This document shows, one piece after another, positions 38,641 through 46,563 of a DNA stretch of 64,000 nucleotides. Position 1 is the first letter of the stretch, and the number at the start of each line of letters is the position of its first letter. Below the pieces are notes generated by a model. That model made no database searches and had not been told where the DNA came from. It worked only from the letters and a program-made list of their open reading frames with translations. The position numbers were made by a program, and so were the translations under genes. Origin of the DNA: Octadecabacter antarcticus 307 (GTDB lineage: Bacteria; Pseudomonadota; Alphaproteobacteria; Rhodobacterales; Rhodobacteraceae); assembly GCF_000155675.2 (NCBI RefSeq), contig NC_020911.1, positions 2,718,501 through 2,782,500 on the forward strand. Direction: 5' to 3'.

Positions 38641-39241
38641 AACTGTCTTTGCCCTCGTTGCAGATTACGGCGTCACTATCGTGTTTTGCGTGACATTCCT
38701 GAGCTGTCTTGCGCTGCCCGTCCCGTCCTCGTTGTTGATGCTGGCCTCTGGCGGCTTTGCGGCCACGGGCGATTTGTCACTCTCGGCTGTGGGGTTGTCA
38801 GCGTTTTCTGGCGCTGTGTTGGGCGACAATTCCGGTTACTGGGTCGCGCGCAAATTGGGAACGCGGCTTGATGACTGGCTCGCCAAGCACCCCAAACGCG
38901 CAGCCCTTCGCGCGCGCAGCGCCACGTTCATGGACAAGCGCGGCGGCTCAAGCATTTTCTTGTCGTGCTGGCTCGTCGCCCCCCTTGGCCCCTACATGAA
39001 CTATTTTTGTGGGGTGACTAAATTTACGTGGCTGCGCTTTGCCCTTTGGGGCGTCGCAGGTGAAATCGTCTGGGTCAGCCTATATGTCGGCTTGGGCTAT
39101 AGCTTTGCCGACAACATCACATCCGTCGCCAGCGTGCTGGGCAATGCCAGCGGTTTCATCACCGCACTGGCTGTCGTGATCGGTCTGGGCTGGTGGTTGG
39201 TGCGCGCCAGCAAGAAGCGCCACACCACCTTTTCCGCTTGA
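38633..39241 (+). CDS. DedA-family membrane protein
   Basis: 202 residues, SNARE-associated/DedA (VTT) fold; family members flip undecaprenyl phosphate or phosphatidylethanolamine or support proton-motive force. Visible blocks: PVPSSLLMLASGGFA near residue 28, FSGAVLGDNSGYWVARKLG (about 58-76), and FIEHFD-equivalent SATFMDKRGGSSIFLSCWLVAPLGPYMNYFCGVTKFTWLRFALW (about 98-141), then two terminal helices. Start at 38633 overlaps the previous gene. Last gene of the VWA operon. Confidence 0.85.
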   Translation: MTETVFALVADYGVTIVFCVTFLSCLALPVPSSLLMLASGGFAATGDLSLSAVGLSAFSGAVLGDNSGYWVARKLGTRLDDWLAKHPKRAALRARSATFMDKRGGSSIFLSCWLVAPLGPYMNYFCGVTKFTWLRFALWGVAGEIVWVSLYVGLGYSFADNITSVASVLGNASGFITALAVVIGLGWWLVRASKKRHTTFSA

Positions 39242-39272
39242 CCGGTCCCGCGCAGATGAACAGCGCCCCCCC

Positions 39273-40419
39273 ATGACATTGCATTTTGACGCCCCCGAAT
39301 ACGCCGCCCGCCAAGCCCGCGCCACACAGGCCCTAGCAGATGCTGGCCTTGACGCGCTGCTGATGTTCGCACCCGAAAGCCACTTTTGGCTCACGGGGTA
39401 TGACACCTTCGGCTTTGCGATGTTTCAAGCGATGGTGCTGACCGCAAAAGGCGACATCCATCTGCTGACCCGCATGCCAGATTTGCGGCAAGCCCGCTAT
39501 ACCTCCACCCTGCCCGATGATCAAATCCACATTTGGCCAGAATTTGAAGGCTGCGATCCGACCACCGACCTTGCGCGTTTGCTGACCGATCTTGGCATAT
39601 CTGACACCGTCGGATTTGAAAACCAGACCGTCGGGCTTACCGATTTCAACGGCCAACGACTGCGCGCTACAGTGCCGCACCTGCAAGATGCGTCCAACCT
39701 GATCCACGGGTTGCGGCGCACCAAATCTGTGGCCGAAATCGACATGCATCGCCGTGCTGCAGCCTTGTCCGATGATGCACTCGACGCCGGCCTCGCCATA
39801 ACCCATGCAGGCGCGTTTGAAGGCGATATTTTGGCCGCAATGCAAGGCGCTGTGTTCAAAGGTGGCGGCGATTATGCGGGCAATGAATTTATCATCGGCT
39901 CCGGCGCAGGCGCGCTGCTGTGTCGCTATTATTCCGGCCGCCGCCATCTCGACCCAACCGACCAATTGACGCTGGAATGGTCGGGCACTTTCGCGCGCTA
40001 TCACGCGGCAATGATGCGCACTGTCGTAATCGGCGCGCCCACCGACAGCCACACCCGCATGCACGCCGCCTGCGCCGAAGCGTTGGCCGCCTGCGAAATG
40101 GCCATCAAACCAAACGCGCCCATGGGCGACGTCTACACCGCCCACGCGACCGTCTTTGACGCCCACGGCTTTTAACCATGCGCGCTTGCAGGCTTGCGGC
40201 TATGGCATGGGCGCGGTTTACAACCCGATCTGGGTTAATTTCCCGATGTTTTACGACGGTAATCCAACACTGATGCAACAGGGCCAAGTCTTTTTCCTGC
40301 ATATGATCTTGATGGACAGCGACACCGGCAGCGCGATGACACTGGGCCATTCGGTCTTGGTAACCGACACGGGATGCGAACGCCTGTCACGTCACCCGCT
40401 CAATCTGTTGATCGCATGA
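39273..40419 (+). pseudogene. Creatinase-like M24 family protein, frameshifted
   Basis: The first 300 codons end at TAA 40173-40175, but the sense continues in the next frame (FNHARLQACGYGMGAVYNPIWVNFPMFYD and on) to 40419. Dropping one T from TTTT at 40170-40173 joins both parts into about 381 residues, the length of an M24 protein: N-terminal creatinase domain (LDALLMFAPESHFWLTGYDTFGF) plus pita-bread domain. Metal ligands of aminopeptidases are absent (LEWSGTFARYHAAMMR instead of DxGxxxxGxxxDxTR; GYGMG without the metal His), so it resembles metal-free creatinase or ectoine-hydrolase relatives. Substrate unknown. It is either a pseudogene or a +1 slip site. Confidence 0.75.
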
Positions 40420-40454
40420 CTTGCAGCGCCGATCTTTGGCCCCATATCTAATTC

Positions 40455-41138
40455 ATGTTTAAATTCTTCCCCATCCTGCTCGCCATCGGTTACGGCATTT
40501 TCATGTACCGCCTGTCTGCATGGCGTTTGACGCGCGAACTAGATGAAAAATCGACCGAACTTGCGGACCCGAAACTGCGCGCCCTGACCGCACAAATGGC
40601 GGATGTGGTCAATATTCCCCGCATCAAAGTCCATATCTATGAAATTGAGCCCGTTAACGGCCTTGCCGCACCGGATGGCCGTATTTTCATCACCCGCGGG
40701 TTTTACAACAAATACAAAGAGAACAATGTCACCGCAGAAGAAATGGCCTCCGTTATCGCACATGAGTTAGGCCACGTCGCCTTGGGTCATTCGCGCCGCC
40801 GGATGATCGATTTTTCGGGTCAAAACGCGCTGCGCACGGCGCTGGCCATGGTGCTGTCGCGCTTTATCCCCGGCTTTGGCCCGATGATTGCCAATGCCGC
40901 CATGAGCATGTTGATGGCGCGCCTGTCCCGCTCGGATGAATATGAGGCTGACGCCTACGCCTCCGCCCTACTTCTCAAGGCTGGGATCGGCACAAGCGCG
41001 CAAAAAACCTTGTTCACCAAGCTCGAAAAACTGACAGGTGCGCGTGGTGCGGCGCAGCCCGCTTGGCTGCTCAGCCACCCCAAAACCCCCGAACGCATCG
41101 CCGCGATTGAAGCAAACGAAGCGAAATGGGGGGCGTGA
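40455..41138 (+). CDS. M48-family membrane metalloprotease (HtpX-like)
   Basis: 227 residues. Zinc motif HExxH is present in ASVIAHELGHVALGHSRRRM (about 98-117), with the third ligand Glu in SRSDEYEADAYASALL (about 155-170). An N-terminal hydrophobic segment (about 1-20) and a second one after the zinc motif (ALRTALAMVLSRFIPGFGPMIANAAMSMLMA) suggest membrane attachment. The VNGLAAPDGRIFITRGF block is typical of M48. C-terminus ends SHPKTPERIAAIEA, also typical. Probably a membrane quality-control protease. Confidence 0.88.
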   Translation: MFKFFPILLAIGYGIFMYRLSAWRLTRELDEKSTELADPKLRALTAQMADVVNIPRIKVHIYEIEPVNGLAAPDGRIFITRGFYNKYKENNVTAEEMASVIAHELGHVALGHSRRRMIDFSGQNALRTALAMVLSRFIPGFGPMIANAAMSMLMARLSRSDEYEADAYASALLLKAGIGTSAQKTLFTKLEKLTGARGAAQPAWLLSHPKTPERIAAIEANEAKWGA

Positions 41139-41172
41139 CCTTGCGCTTCTTTGGTTCTTAAATACCTAAATT

Positions 41173-41712
41173 CTAACCCAAAAGCTTTCCCAGCCGTGGC
41201 AGGCGGGCTTTGCGCATAAGTTTACGCATCTCCCAAAGCTCACCTGACAATCGCCGTGCCTCGGCCAGCACAGCCTCCCCAACCATCGCGACAGGGGCCG
41301 GATGCAGTGCCGCCAAGCCAATCAGAAACCCGTCCGGATCAACGCGCGCCACCCCCTGATCGGCCAGTTCATTTCTCGGGAAATCTTTGGCATTCATTGT
41401 CATGATCGCATCTGCGGAACAGCCCACGGCAGCCGCAAAAACATGAATATCATTCGGGTCTGGCAACCAAAGTCGCGCTTCAACGCCTTGCGGGATTTTC
41501 ACCTCAGCCCGTGGAAACCGCGCCTGAATGGCGGCGATTTCGCCACGGGCAATCGTCTCACCCTGCGGTCCGATCTTGCGCGCAGCCCGCGCCCATTCTT
41601 CCAAGATGCGCGGCGACCAGCGTGGATCAAACAATCCCGCGTCCGCCACGCCCAACACGACCTCGCGCATGACGGTCGGATAAAGTACGCAGGCGTCGAT
41701 CAGGACTCTCAT
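41173..41712 (-). CDS. PIN-domain protein (RSP_2648-like family)
   Basis: 179 residues. PIN-type RNase fold: the first acidic residue is in MRVLIDACVLYPTVMREVV (Asp6), further acids in RILEEWARAARKI (Glu) and LPDPNDIHVFAAAV (Asp), then IMTMNAKDFPR. It resembles a PIN family conserved in Rhodobacteraceae next to an RlmI-like methyltransferase, as here (52 bases upstream). No antitoxin gene lies next to it, so it may be a stand-alone RNA enzyme rather than a VapC toxin. Confidence 0.82.
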   Translation of the reverse strand: MRVLIDACVLYPTVMREVVLGVADAGLFDPRWSPRILEEWARAARKIGPQGETIARGEIAAIQARFPRAEVKIPQGVEARLWLPDPNDIHVFAAAVGCSADAIMTMNAKDFPRNELADQGVARVDPDGFLIGLAALHPAPVAMVGEAVLAEARRLSGELWEMRKLMRKARLPRLGKLLG

Positions 41713-41764
41713 CGCACAGCTTTCATGACCAAGCCTTCATCGGCAAGCCTTCGTGACAAAGCCC

Positions 41765-42979
41765 TCAAAGCCGAAAGACGAGCGCCTTTAAATATCCGCT
41801 TTCCGCCAATTGTGGCAGCAACGGATGGTCTGGCCCCGCAGAGCCTGTGTAAACCAACTGGCTGCGCCGGCCACCACGTCCAATACCGCGTGCAGACGCA
41901 TCGCGGAAGCGTTTCAAATCGGCCGCATGTGAACACGAACACAGCACCAGATAACCGCCCTCTTTGACCAGAGGTGCCGCAAGACGTGCCAAACGTTCAT
42001 AGGCGCGCAAGCCCTTTTCAGCAGAAGGTTTGGACGGCGCAAACGCTGGCGGATCACAGACCACCACGTCAAACACTTCTTCTTCCGCGCCCAAGGCTTC
42101 AAGCACATCAAACGCATCGCCCTGACGGGTTTCAAACCGATCCGCGACACCTGTGGCCTCGGCACCGGCTTTCGCCAGTTCCAGCGCAGGTGCAGATCCG
42201 TCAACCGCCAAAGCCGACCCTGCGCCAGCCGCCAAAGCCGCCAGTGAAAATCCGCCAACGTGGCTGAACATATCCAGCATCCGCCCACCATTCATCAGGC
42301 CAGCGGCAAACGCATGGTTCGGGCGTTGATCAAGGAACAGACCGGTTTTTTGCCCCCCCATGACATCCGCCATATAGGTGGCACCGTTCATCATCACAGG
42401 GATAGCGCCAGTGGGCTGCGTGCCATGCACAACGACCATTTCTTCTTCCAGCCCTTCAAGGCTGCGCGCGCGGCCCGTGCCATTCTTGATGACTGTCGTC
42501 ACGCCGGTCAAGTCGATCAGTGCTGCCACAAGCGGTTCCAGCATCGCCTCTGCATAGGCTGCATTTGGTTGAATCACCGCAACATCGCCAAAACGGTCGA
42601 TGATGATACCCGGCAATCCGTCAGCTTCTGCATGCACCAATCGATAGACCGGTTCATCGTAAATCGCGTCACGGTGTTGCAGCGCGCACGCAAGTTTGGC
42701 CTTAAACCATGCCTGATCGATCACGGCGTCTGGATCAAAATCCAACATCCGAACAGCAATTTTGGACAGCGGGTTCATCGTGCCAAGCCCAAGGGCGCGG
42801 CGTTCCGCGTCTTCCACCACCACAAGGCCACCGGGCGTTACGCCCTTTGTGCGCCGGTCCATCACCAATTCATTGGCGAAGACCCACGGGAAACCGTGGC
42901 GAATAACTTGCGGTTTCGCTTTGGGAAGCAGGCGAACGACGGGCAAAGCGTCGGTAGTCGATATAGGGGACTGATTCAT
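41765..42979 (-). CDS. Class I rRNA large-subunit methyltransferase, RlmI-like
   Basis: 404 residues. N-terminal PUA domain (about 15-90, KAKPQVIRHGFPWVFANELV), a middle EEHEE-type domain, and a SAM-dependent methyltransferase domain: LDMFSHVGGFSLAALAAGAGSALAVDGS (about 236-263) and VVVCDPPAFAPSKPS (about 308-322), then LCSCSHAADLKRF. RlmI methylates C5 of a cytosine in 23S rRNA; this homologue is probably an RNA m5C methyltransferase of the Rhodobacteraceae RSP_2647-like group. Upstream of the PIN gene on the same strand, so an RNA-processing pair is possible. Confidence 0.87.
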   Translation of the reverse strand: MNQSPISTTDALPVVRLLPKAKPQVIRHGFPWVFANELVMDRRTKGVTPGGLVVVEDAERRALGLGTMNPLSKIAVRMLDFDPDAVIDQAWFKAKLACALQHRDAIYDEPVYRLVHAEADGLPGIIIDRFGDVAVIQPNAAYAEAMLEPLVAALIDLTGVTTVIKNGTGRARSLEGLEEEMVVVHGTQPTGAIPVMMNGATYMADVMGGQKTGLFLDQRPNHAFAAGLMNGGRMLDMFSHVGGFSLAALAAGAGSALAVDGSAPALELAKAGAEATGVADRFETRQGDAFDVLEALGAEEEVFDVVVCDPPAFAPSKPSAEKGLRAYERLARLAAPLVKEGGYLVLCSCSHAADLKRFRDASARGIGRGGRRSQLVYTGSAGPDHPLLPQLAESGYLKALVFRL

Positions 42980-43020
42980 AACAGTCCCCTTAGCGCGTTC
43001 AGGTCAAGTTGGAAAGCGGA

Positions 43021-43445
43021 TCAGGTGCCAGCTTGCGCATTGTTTGCTCGCAGCACAAGGCCTGTCACATCGCGCAAGAATAGGCTGGTCAGCTGTGATG
43101 TGACCCGAACCTTCTGGCCTTGGTTCAGATTGTCAGGCGCCACCGCCGCACGGCCGCCAAGGGCTGAAAAATCTCGTCGATCTGCTGGGGCCGGTTGCCC
43201 ACTGGGTCGCCCCGCCACGCGATGTCGGTAATGGGGTAACATGAATTGGCTTCAGACACTGTCATGTCTGCCGGAACCGCAAAACTGATCGAATGCAGCG
43301 AATAATCGTGCAAGATCTGCGGTGCCGCCTGTCCGTCAAGACGCGTAACTTCTAACCGTGGGCTCCAGGAAACGGAGCCCACTGCGGAACACGCGGTCAG
43401 GCCGGCGATGATTGCGTCAAATGCAACGGCTTTAAGTATTTTCAT
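43021..43445 (-). pseudogene. Relic of a DUF6778-type lipoprotein
   Basis: Starts at 43445 with a lipoprotein signal (MKILKAVAFDAIIAGLTACSA, lipobox LTAC) and continues with FAVPADMTVSEANSCYPITDIAWRGDPVGNRPQQIDEIF, which matches the DUF6778 family as I recall it. Sense is then lost: the frame stops at 43125, while an adjacent frame carries NLNQGQKVRVTSQLTSLFLRD, which looks like the family C-terminus, ending at 43021. Family members are about twice as long, so the central part has been deleted and the frame shifted. Confidence 0.6.
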
Positions 43446-43644
43446 TGTATCCGCCGGGACTGTGCCCAGTCGTTTGCCCCCCGACAAGGCAACACCAATA
43501 TAGTACAGCGATTGGGGAGGATGTGGTTGAAAATGGGTTATTGCGGAGAAGTTGCGCGGCACTTTGGTGCGCGAAATTTGCATCATCGCATCGCACCATC
43601 CCAGGACTTCGCCCGTTATACTTCACACGCTGTACTTCACCCAT

Positions 43645-43674
43645 TGTTAGCGCTAACTATTTATGTTAGTGCTC
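43645..43674 (+). promoter_or_regulatory. LacI/GntR-type operator ahead of edd-eda
   Basis: TGTTAGCGCTAAC at 43645-43657 contains a perfect 12-base palindrome (GTTAGCGCTAAC). A degraded second copy, TGTTAGTGCTC, lies at 43664-43674. The palindrome is between a possible -35 TTCACC (43636-43641) and -10 TATTTA (43658-43663), so a bound repressor would block the promoter. Consensus form is that of LacI-family sugar regulators. No such regulator gene is in the window. Confidence 0.65.
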
Positions 43675-43701
43675 GCCAAAGACATTAATCGGCAGGACAT
43701 C

Positions 43702-45504
43702 ATGGCTCTCAATCCGACCATCCAGCGCGTCACCGACCGCATCATCATCCGCTCGCAAGGGCCACGTCGTGCCTATCTTGATCGCATGGCCACCGCCGCC
43801 GCCGAAGGTCCGCGCCGCGCCCACCTGAGCTGTGGCAATCAGGCCCATGCCTATGCGCCGATGGGCGACGACAAGGCGACGCTGGTGGCAGACAAGGCCC
43901 CCAATATCGGCATCATCACGGCCTACAATGATATGCTGTCAGCGCATCAACCCTTTGAACGCTACCCCGGTCAAATCCGCGACGCGGCCCGTGCGTTTGG
44001 TGGCACAGCACAAGTTGCGGGCGGCGTTCCGGCTATGTGTGACGGCGTCACCCAAGGCCAAACAGGCATGGAATTGTCCCTGTTTTCGCGTGACGTAATC
44101 GCACTGGCAGCAGGCGTTGGGCTTTCGCACAATGTCTTTGACGCCGTCCTTTACCTTGGCGTGTGCGACAAAATCGTCCCTGGCTTAATTATGGCCGCAG
44201 CTACCTTTGGCTATATCCCTGGCATGTTTGTCCCCGCCGGGCCCATGGTGTCTGGCCTGCCCAATGACGAAAAAGGCAAGGTCCGTCAGGAATTTGCCAA
44301 GGGCAATATTACCCGCGCCGAACTGATGAAGGCGGAAATGGCCAGCTATCACGGTCCGGGCACCTGCACCTTTTATGGCACGGCTAACACCAATCAAATG
44401 CTGATGGAATTCATGGGGCTCCATCTGCCAGGTACGTCCTTTGTCAATCCCGGCACCGAACTGCGTGAAGAATTGACCCGCCAATCGACCAAGCGCGTCC
44501 TCGAAATCACCGCTTTGGGCGATGACTTCACCCCCGTCTGCGATGTCCTTGATGAAAAGGCGTTTGTGAACGGGCTTGTCGGGCTGATGGCAACAGGCGG
44601 GTCTACCAATCTTGTGCTGCATTTGCCTGCGATGGCGCGTGCGGCGGGCGTGATCCTCGATCTTGAAGATTTCTCCGACATTTCTGCGGTCACCCCGCTG
44701 ATGGCCAAAGTCTATCCAAACGGCCTGGCGGATGTGAACCACTTCCACGCAGCGGGCGGTTTGCAATTCATGATCGCCAATCTACTCGATGCTGGCCTGA
44801 TGCACGAAGACGTCAAAACCGTCGCAGGGGCGGGCATGTCGCACTACGCGAGGGAACCTGTGATGGACGATAGCGGCTTCCACTACCGAGACGGCCCTAC
44901 TGAAAGCCACAACGACCGCATCCTGCGCCCTGCATCTGATCCGTTCGCGCCACAAGGTGGGTTGGTCCAGCTGAACGGCAACTTGGGCCGCGGCGTCATC
45001 AAAGTCTCCGCCGTGGCAAAAGATCGCCACGTCATAGAAGCCCCGGTGCGCATCTTTCACGAACAACATCACGTCAAAGCGGCATTTCGAGCGGGGGAGC
45101 TGACAACAGACAACATCATCGTCGTCCGCTTCCAAGGCCCAAAATCCAACGGCATGCCAGAACTACATTCACTGACGCCAACGCTATCGGTCCTGCAAGA
45201 TCGTGGCCTCAGGGTCGCGCTTGTAACTGATGGGCGCATGTCTGGTGCATCCGGCAAAGTCCCTGCGGCAATCCACGTCGCACCAGAAGCCGCAGACGGT
45301 GGTCCAATTTCTCTACTGCGTGACGGCGACATTGTGCGGCTGGATGCCAACAACGGCACGCTCGAATGTCTGACCGACTTGACAGACCGAACGCCCGCGA
45401 TTGCCGATCTGACGGGCAACGGCAATGGCGTAGGCCGCGAATTGTTCGACTTGTTCCGCCGCTCCGTCGGTCCCTCCACAGATGGCGCAGGTGTGATCCT
45501 TTAA
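43702..45504 (+). CDS. edd: Phosphogluconate dehydratase (Entner-Doudoroff)
   Basis: Dehydrates 6-phosphogluconate to KDPG; Fe-S enzyme of the IlvD/Edd family. 600 residues, normal length. Motifs: NIGIITAYNDMLSAHQPFERYP (about 74-95), GVPAMCDGVTQGQTGMELSLFSRDVIAL (about 109-136) and GPGTCTFYGTANTNQMLMEFMGLHLPG (about 217-243), whose cysteines hold the cluster, plus ATGGSTNLVLHLPA and VTDGRMSGASGKVPAAIH. Start at 43702 follows AGGAC; an upstream ATG at 43663 sits inside the operator region. edd and eda form one operon under the palindromic operator. Confidence 0.96.
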   Translation: MALNPTIQRVTDRIIIRSQGPRRAYLDRMATAAAEGPRRAHLSCGNQAHAYAPMGDDKATLVADKAPNIGIITAYNDMLSAHQPFERYPGQIRDAARAFGGTAQVAGGVPAMCDGVTQGQTGMELSLFSRDVIALAAGVGLSHNVFDAVLYLGVCDKIVPGLIMAAATFGYIPGMFVPAGPMVSGLPNDEKGKVRQEFAKGNITRAELMKAEMASYHGPGTCTFYGTANTNQMLMEFMGLHLPGTSFVNPGTELREELTRQSTKRVLEITALGDDFTPVCDVLDEKAFVNGLVGLMATGGSTNLVLHLPAMARAAGVILDLEDFSDISAVTPLMAKVYPNGLADVNHFHAAGGLQFMIANLLDAGLMHEDVKTVAGAGMSHYAREPVMDDSGFHYRDGPTESHNDRILRPASDPFAPQGGLVQLNGNLGRGVIKVSAVAKDRHVIEAPVRIFHEQHHVKAAFRAGELTTDNIIVVRFQGPKSNGMPELHSLTPTLSVLQDRGLRVALVTDGRMSGASGKVPAAIHVAPEAADGGPISLLRDGDIVRLDANNGTLECLTDLTDRTPAIADLTGNGNGVGRELFDLFRRSVGPSTDGAGVIL

Positions 45505-45591
45505 ACTTTCTGTCCCATTGTCTTTGTCTCAAAAATATCCCCGGCGGAGGCTCCCCGATTGCCGACAGCGCCGCAGTACAGGAAACCAACC

Positions 45592-46233
45592 ATGACCCCC
45601 GAACACGCCTCTGAATTGGCCGCCAAAGTCTGCGCCCTTGCCCCTGTCATCCCCGTTCTGGTTGTCGATGATGCCAGTATTGCAGGCGCGTTGGCGGCTG
45701 CTCTTGTTGCAGGTGGTCTTCCCGCCCTCGAAGTCACACTGCGCACCCCCGCCGCGTTGGACGTCATCCGTGAGATGGCCAAGATCAAAGGCGGCGTTGT
45801 TGGCGCTGGCACATTGCTGACTGAAAAAGACGTCGAAGCCGCCAAAGATGCCGGTGCCACATTCGGCGTCGCGCCGGGCGCCACCGACCGTCTGCTGGAT
45901 GCCTGCGAAGCCAACGATCTGCCGCTGCTCCCTGGTGTGGCCACCGCAACCGAGGCGATGCGCCTTGTTGAACGCGGCTACACCGTGCAAAAGTTCTTTC
46001 CGGCTGCGGCCAACGGCGGCGCCCCTGCCCTCAAGGCCATCGGCGCACCAATCCCGCAGGTGAAATTCTGCCCGACGGGTGGCGTCAGCCTGAGCAATGC
46101 AAATGATTACCTCAGCCTGTCGAACGTGCTGTGCGTGGGTGGATCATGGGTCGCACCTAAAAATCTGGTCGATGCCAGTGATTGGGCGGGCATCACCGCA
46201 TTGGCCGCACAAGCCGCCGCATTGCCGCGCTAA
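45592..46233 (+). CDS. eda: 2-dehydro-3-deoxy-phosphogluconate aldolase
   Basis: Splits KDPG into pyruvate and glyceraldehyde 3-phosphate. 213 residues, class I aldolase. Motifs: PVIPVLVVDDASIAGALAAALVAGGLPALEVTLRTPAAL (about 16-54) with the catalytic Glu in LEVTLRT; GAGTLLTEKDV, and the Schiff-base Lys in VQKFFPAAANGG (about 132-143); then FCPTGGVS. AGGAA precedes the ATG. Completes the Entner-Doudoroff pathway with edd. Confidence 0.96.
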   Translation: MTPEHASELAAKVCALAPVIPVLVVDDASIAGALAAALVAGGLPALEVTLRTPAALDVIREMAKIKGGVVGAGTLLTEKDVEAAKDAGATFGVAPGATDRLLDACEANDLPLLPGVATATEAMRLVERGYTVQKFFPAAANGGAPALKAIGAPIPQVKFCPTGGVSLSNANDYLSLSNVLCVGGSWVAPKNLVDASDWAGITALAAQAAALPR

Positions 46234-46296
46234 CGAGGTCCCGCAGGCATTGCCTCACTCTCGGTCTTAGCCGGGTTCACGCGGCTTCATTCAAGT

Positions 46297-46563
46297 TCAT
46301 TCTGGCACGCGCGCGCGCCGACCTCCACGCCGCGTCGCGGGTGGCGGCGCCTCAAGCCCGGCGCGCAGGGTCACTGTCATCGGGTGATCCGCCGCTTCAT
46401 CGCAATGGCGCGCCAGCAGTGCTGCAATGCCATCGGCGTGCACGCCCCGATAACTCAACGCCCAATCAAGAAAGATTGAGCGACACTCAGGCTCCACGAT
46501 CCCTTCAATCTTATAAGACTCCTCAATCAACCCTTTGGGATCAAGTGCATCACCCTTTGCCAT
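46297..46563 (-). CDS. Small conserved protein downstream of glnE
   Basis: 88 residues, cytoplasmic, no signal or membrane segment. Reads MAKGDALDPKGLIEESYKIEG, then IVEPECRSIFLDWALSYRGV and a C-terminal Arg/Pro-rich tail. Start overlaps the glnE stop by 14 bases, strong evidence of coupled expression. I recall similar short proteins after glnE in Rhodobacteraceae but know no function; a link to nitrogen regulation is only contextual. Confidence 0.7.
   Translation of the reverse strand: MAKGDALDPKGLIEESYKIEGIVEPECRSIFLDWALSYRGVHADGIAALLARHCDEAADHPMTVTLRAGLEAPPPATRRGGRRARVPE

Noticed and set aside
41173..41712. VapC toxin of a toxin-antitoxin pair
   Set aside because: PIN fold is present, but there is no small antitoxin gene on either side, and the protein is longer than typical VapC.
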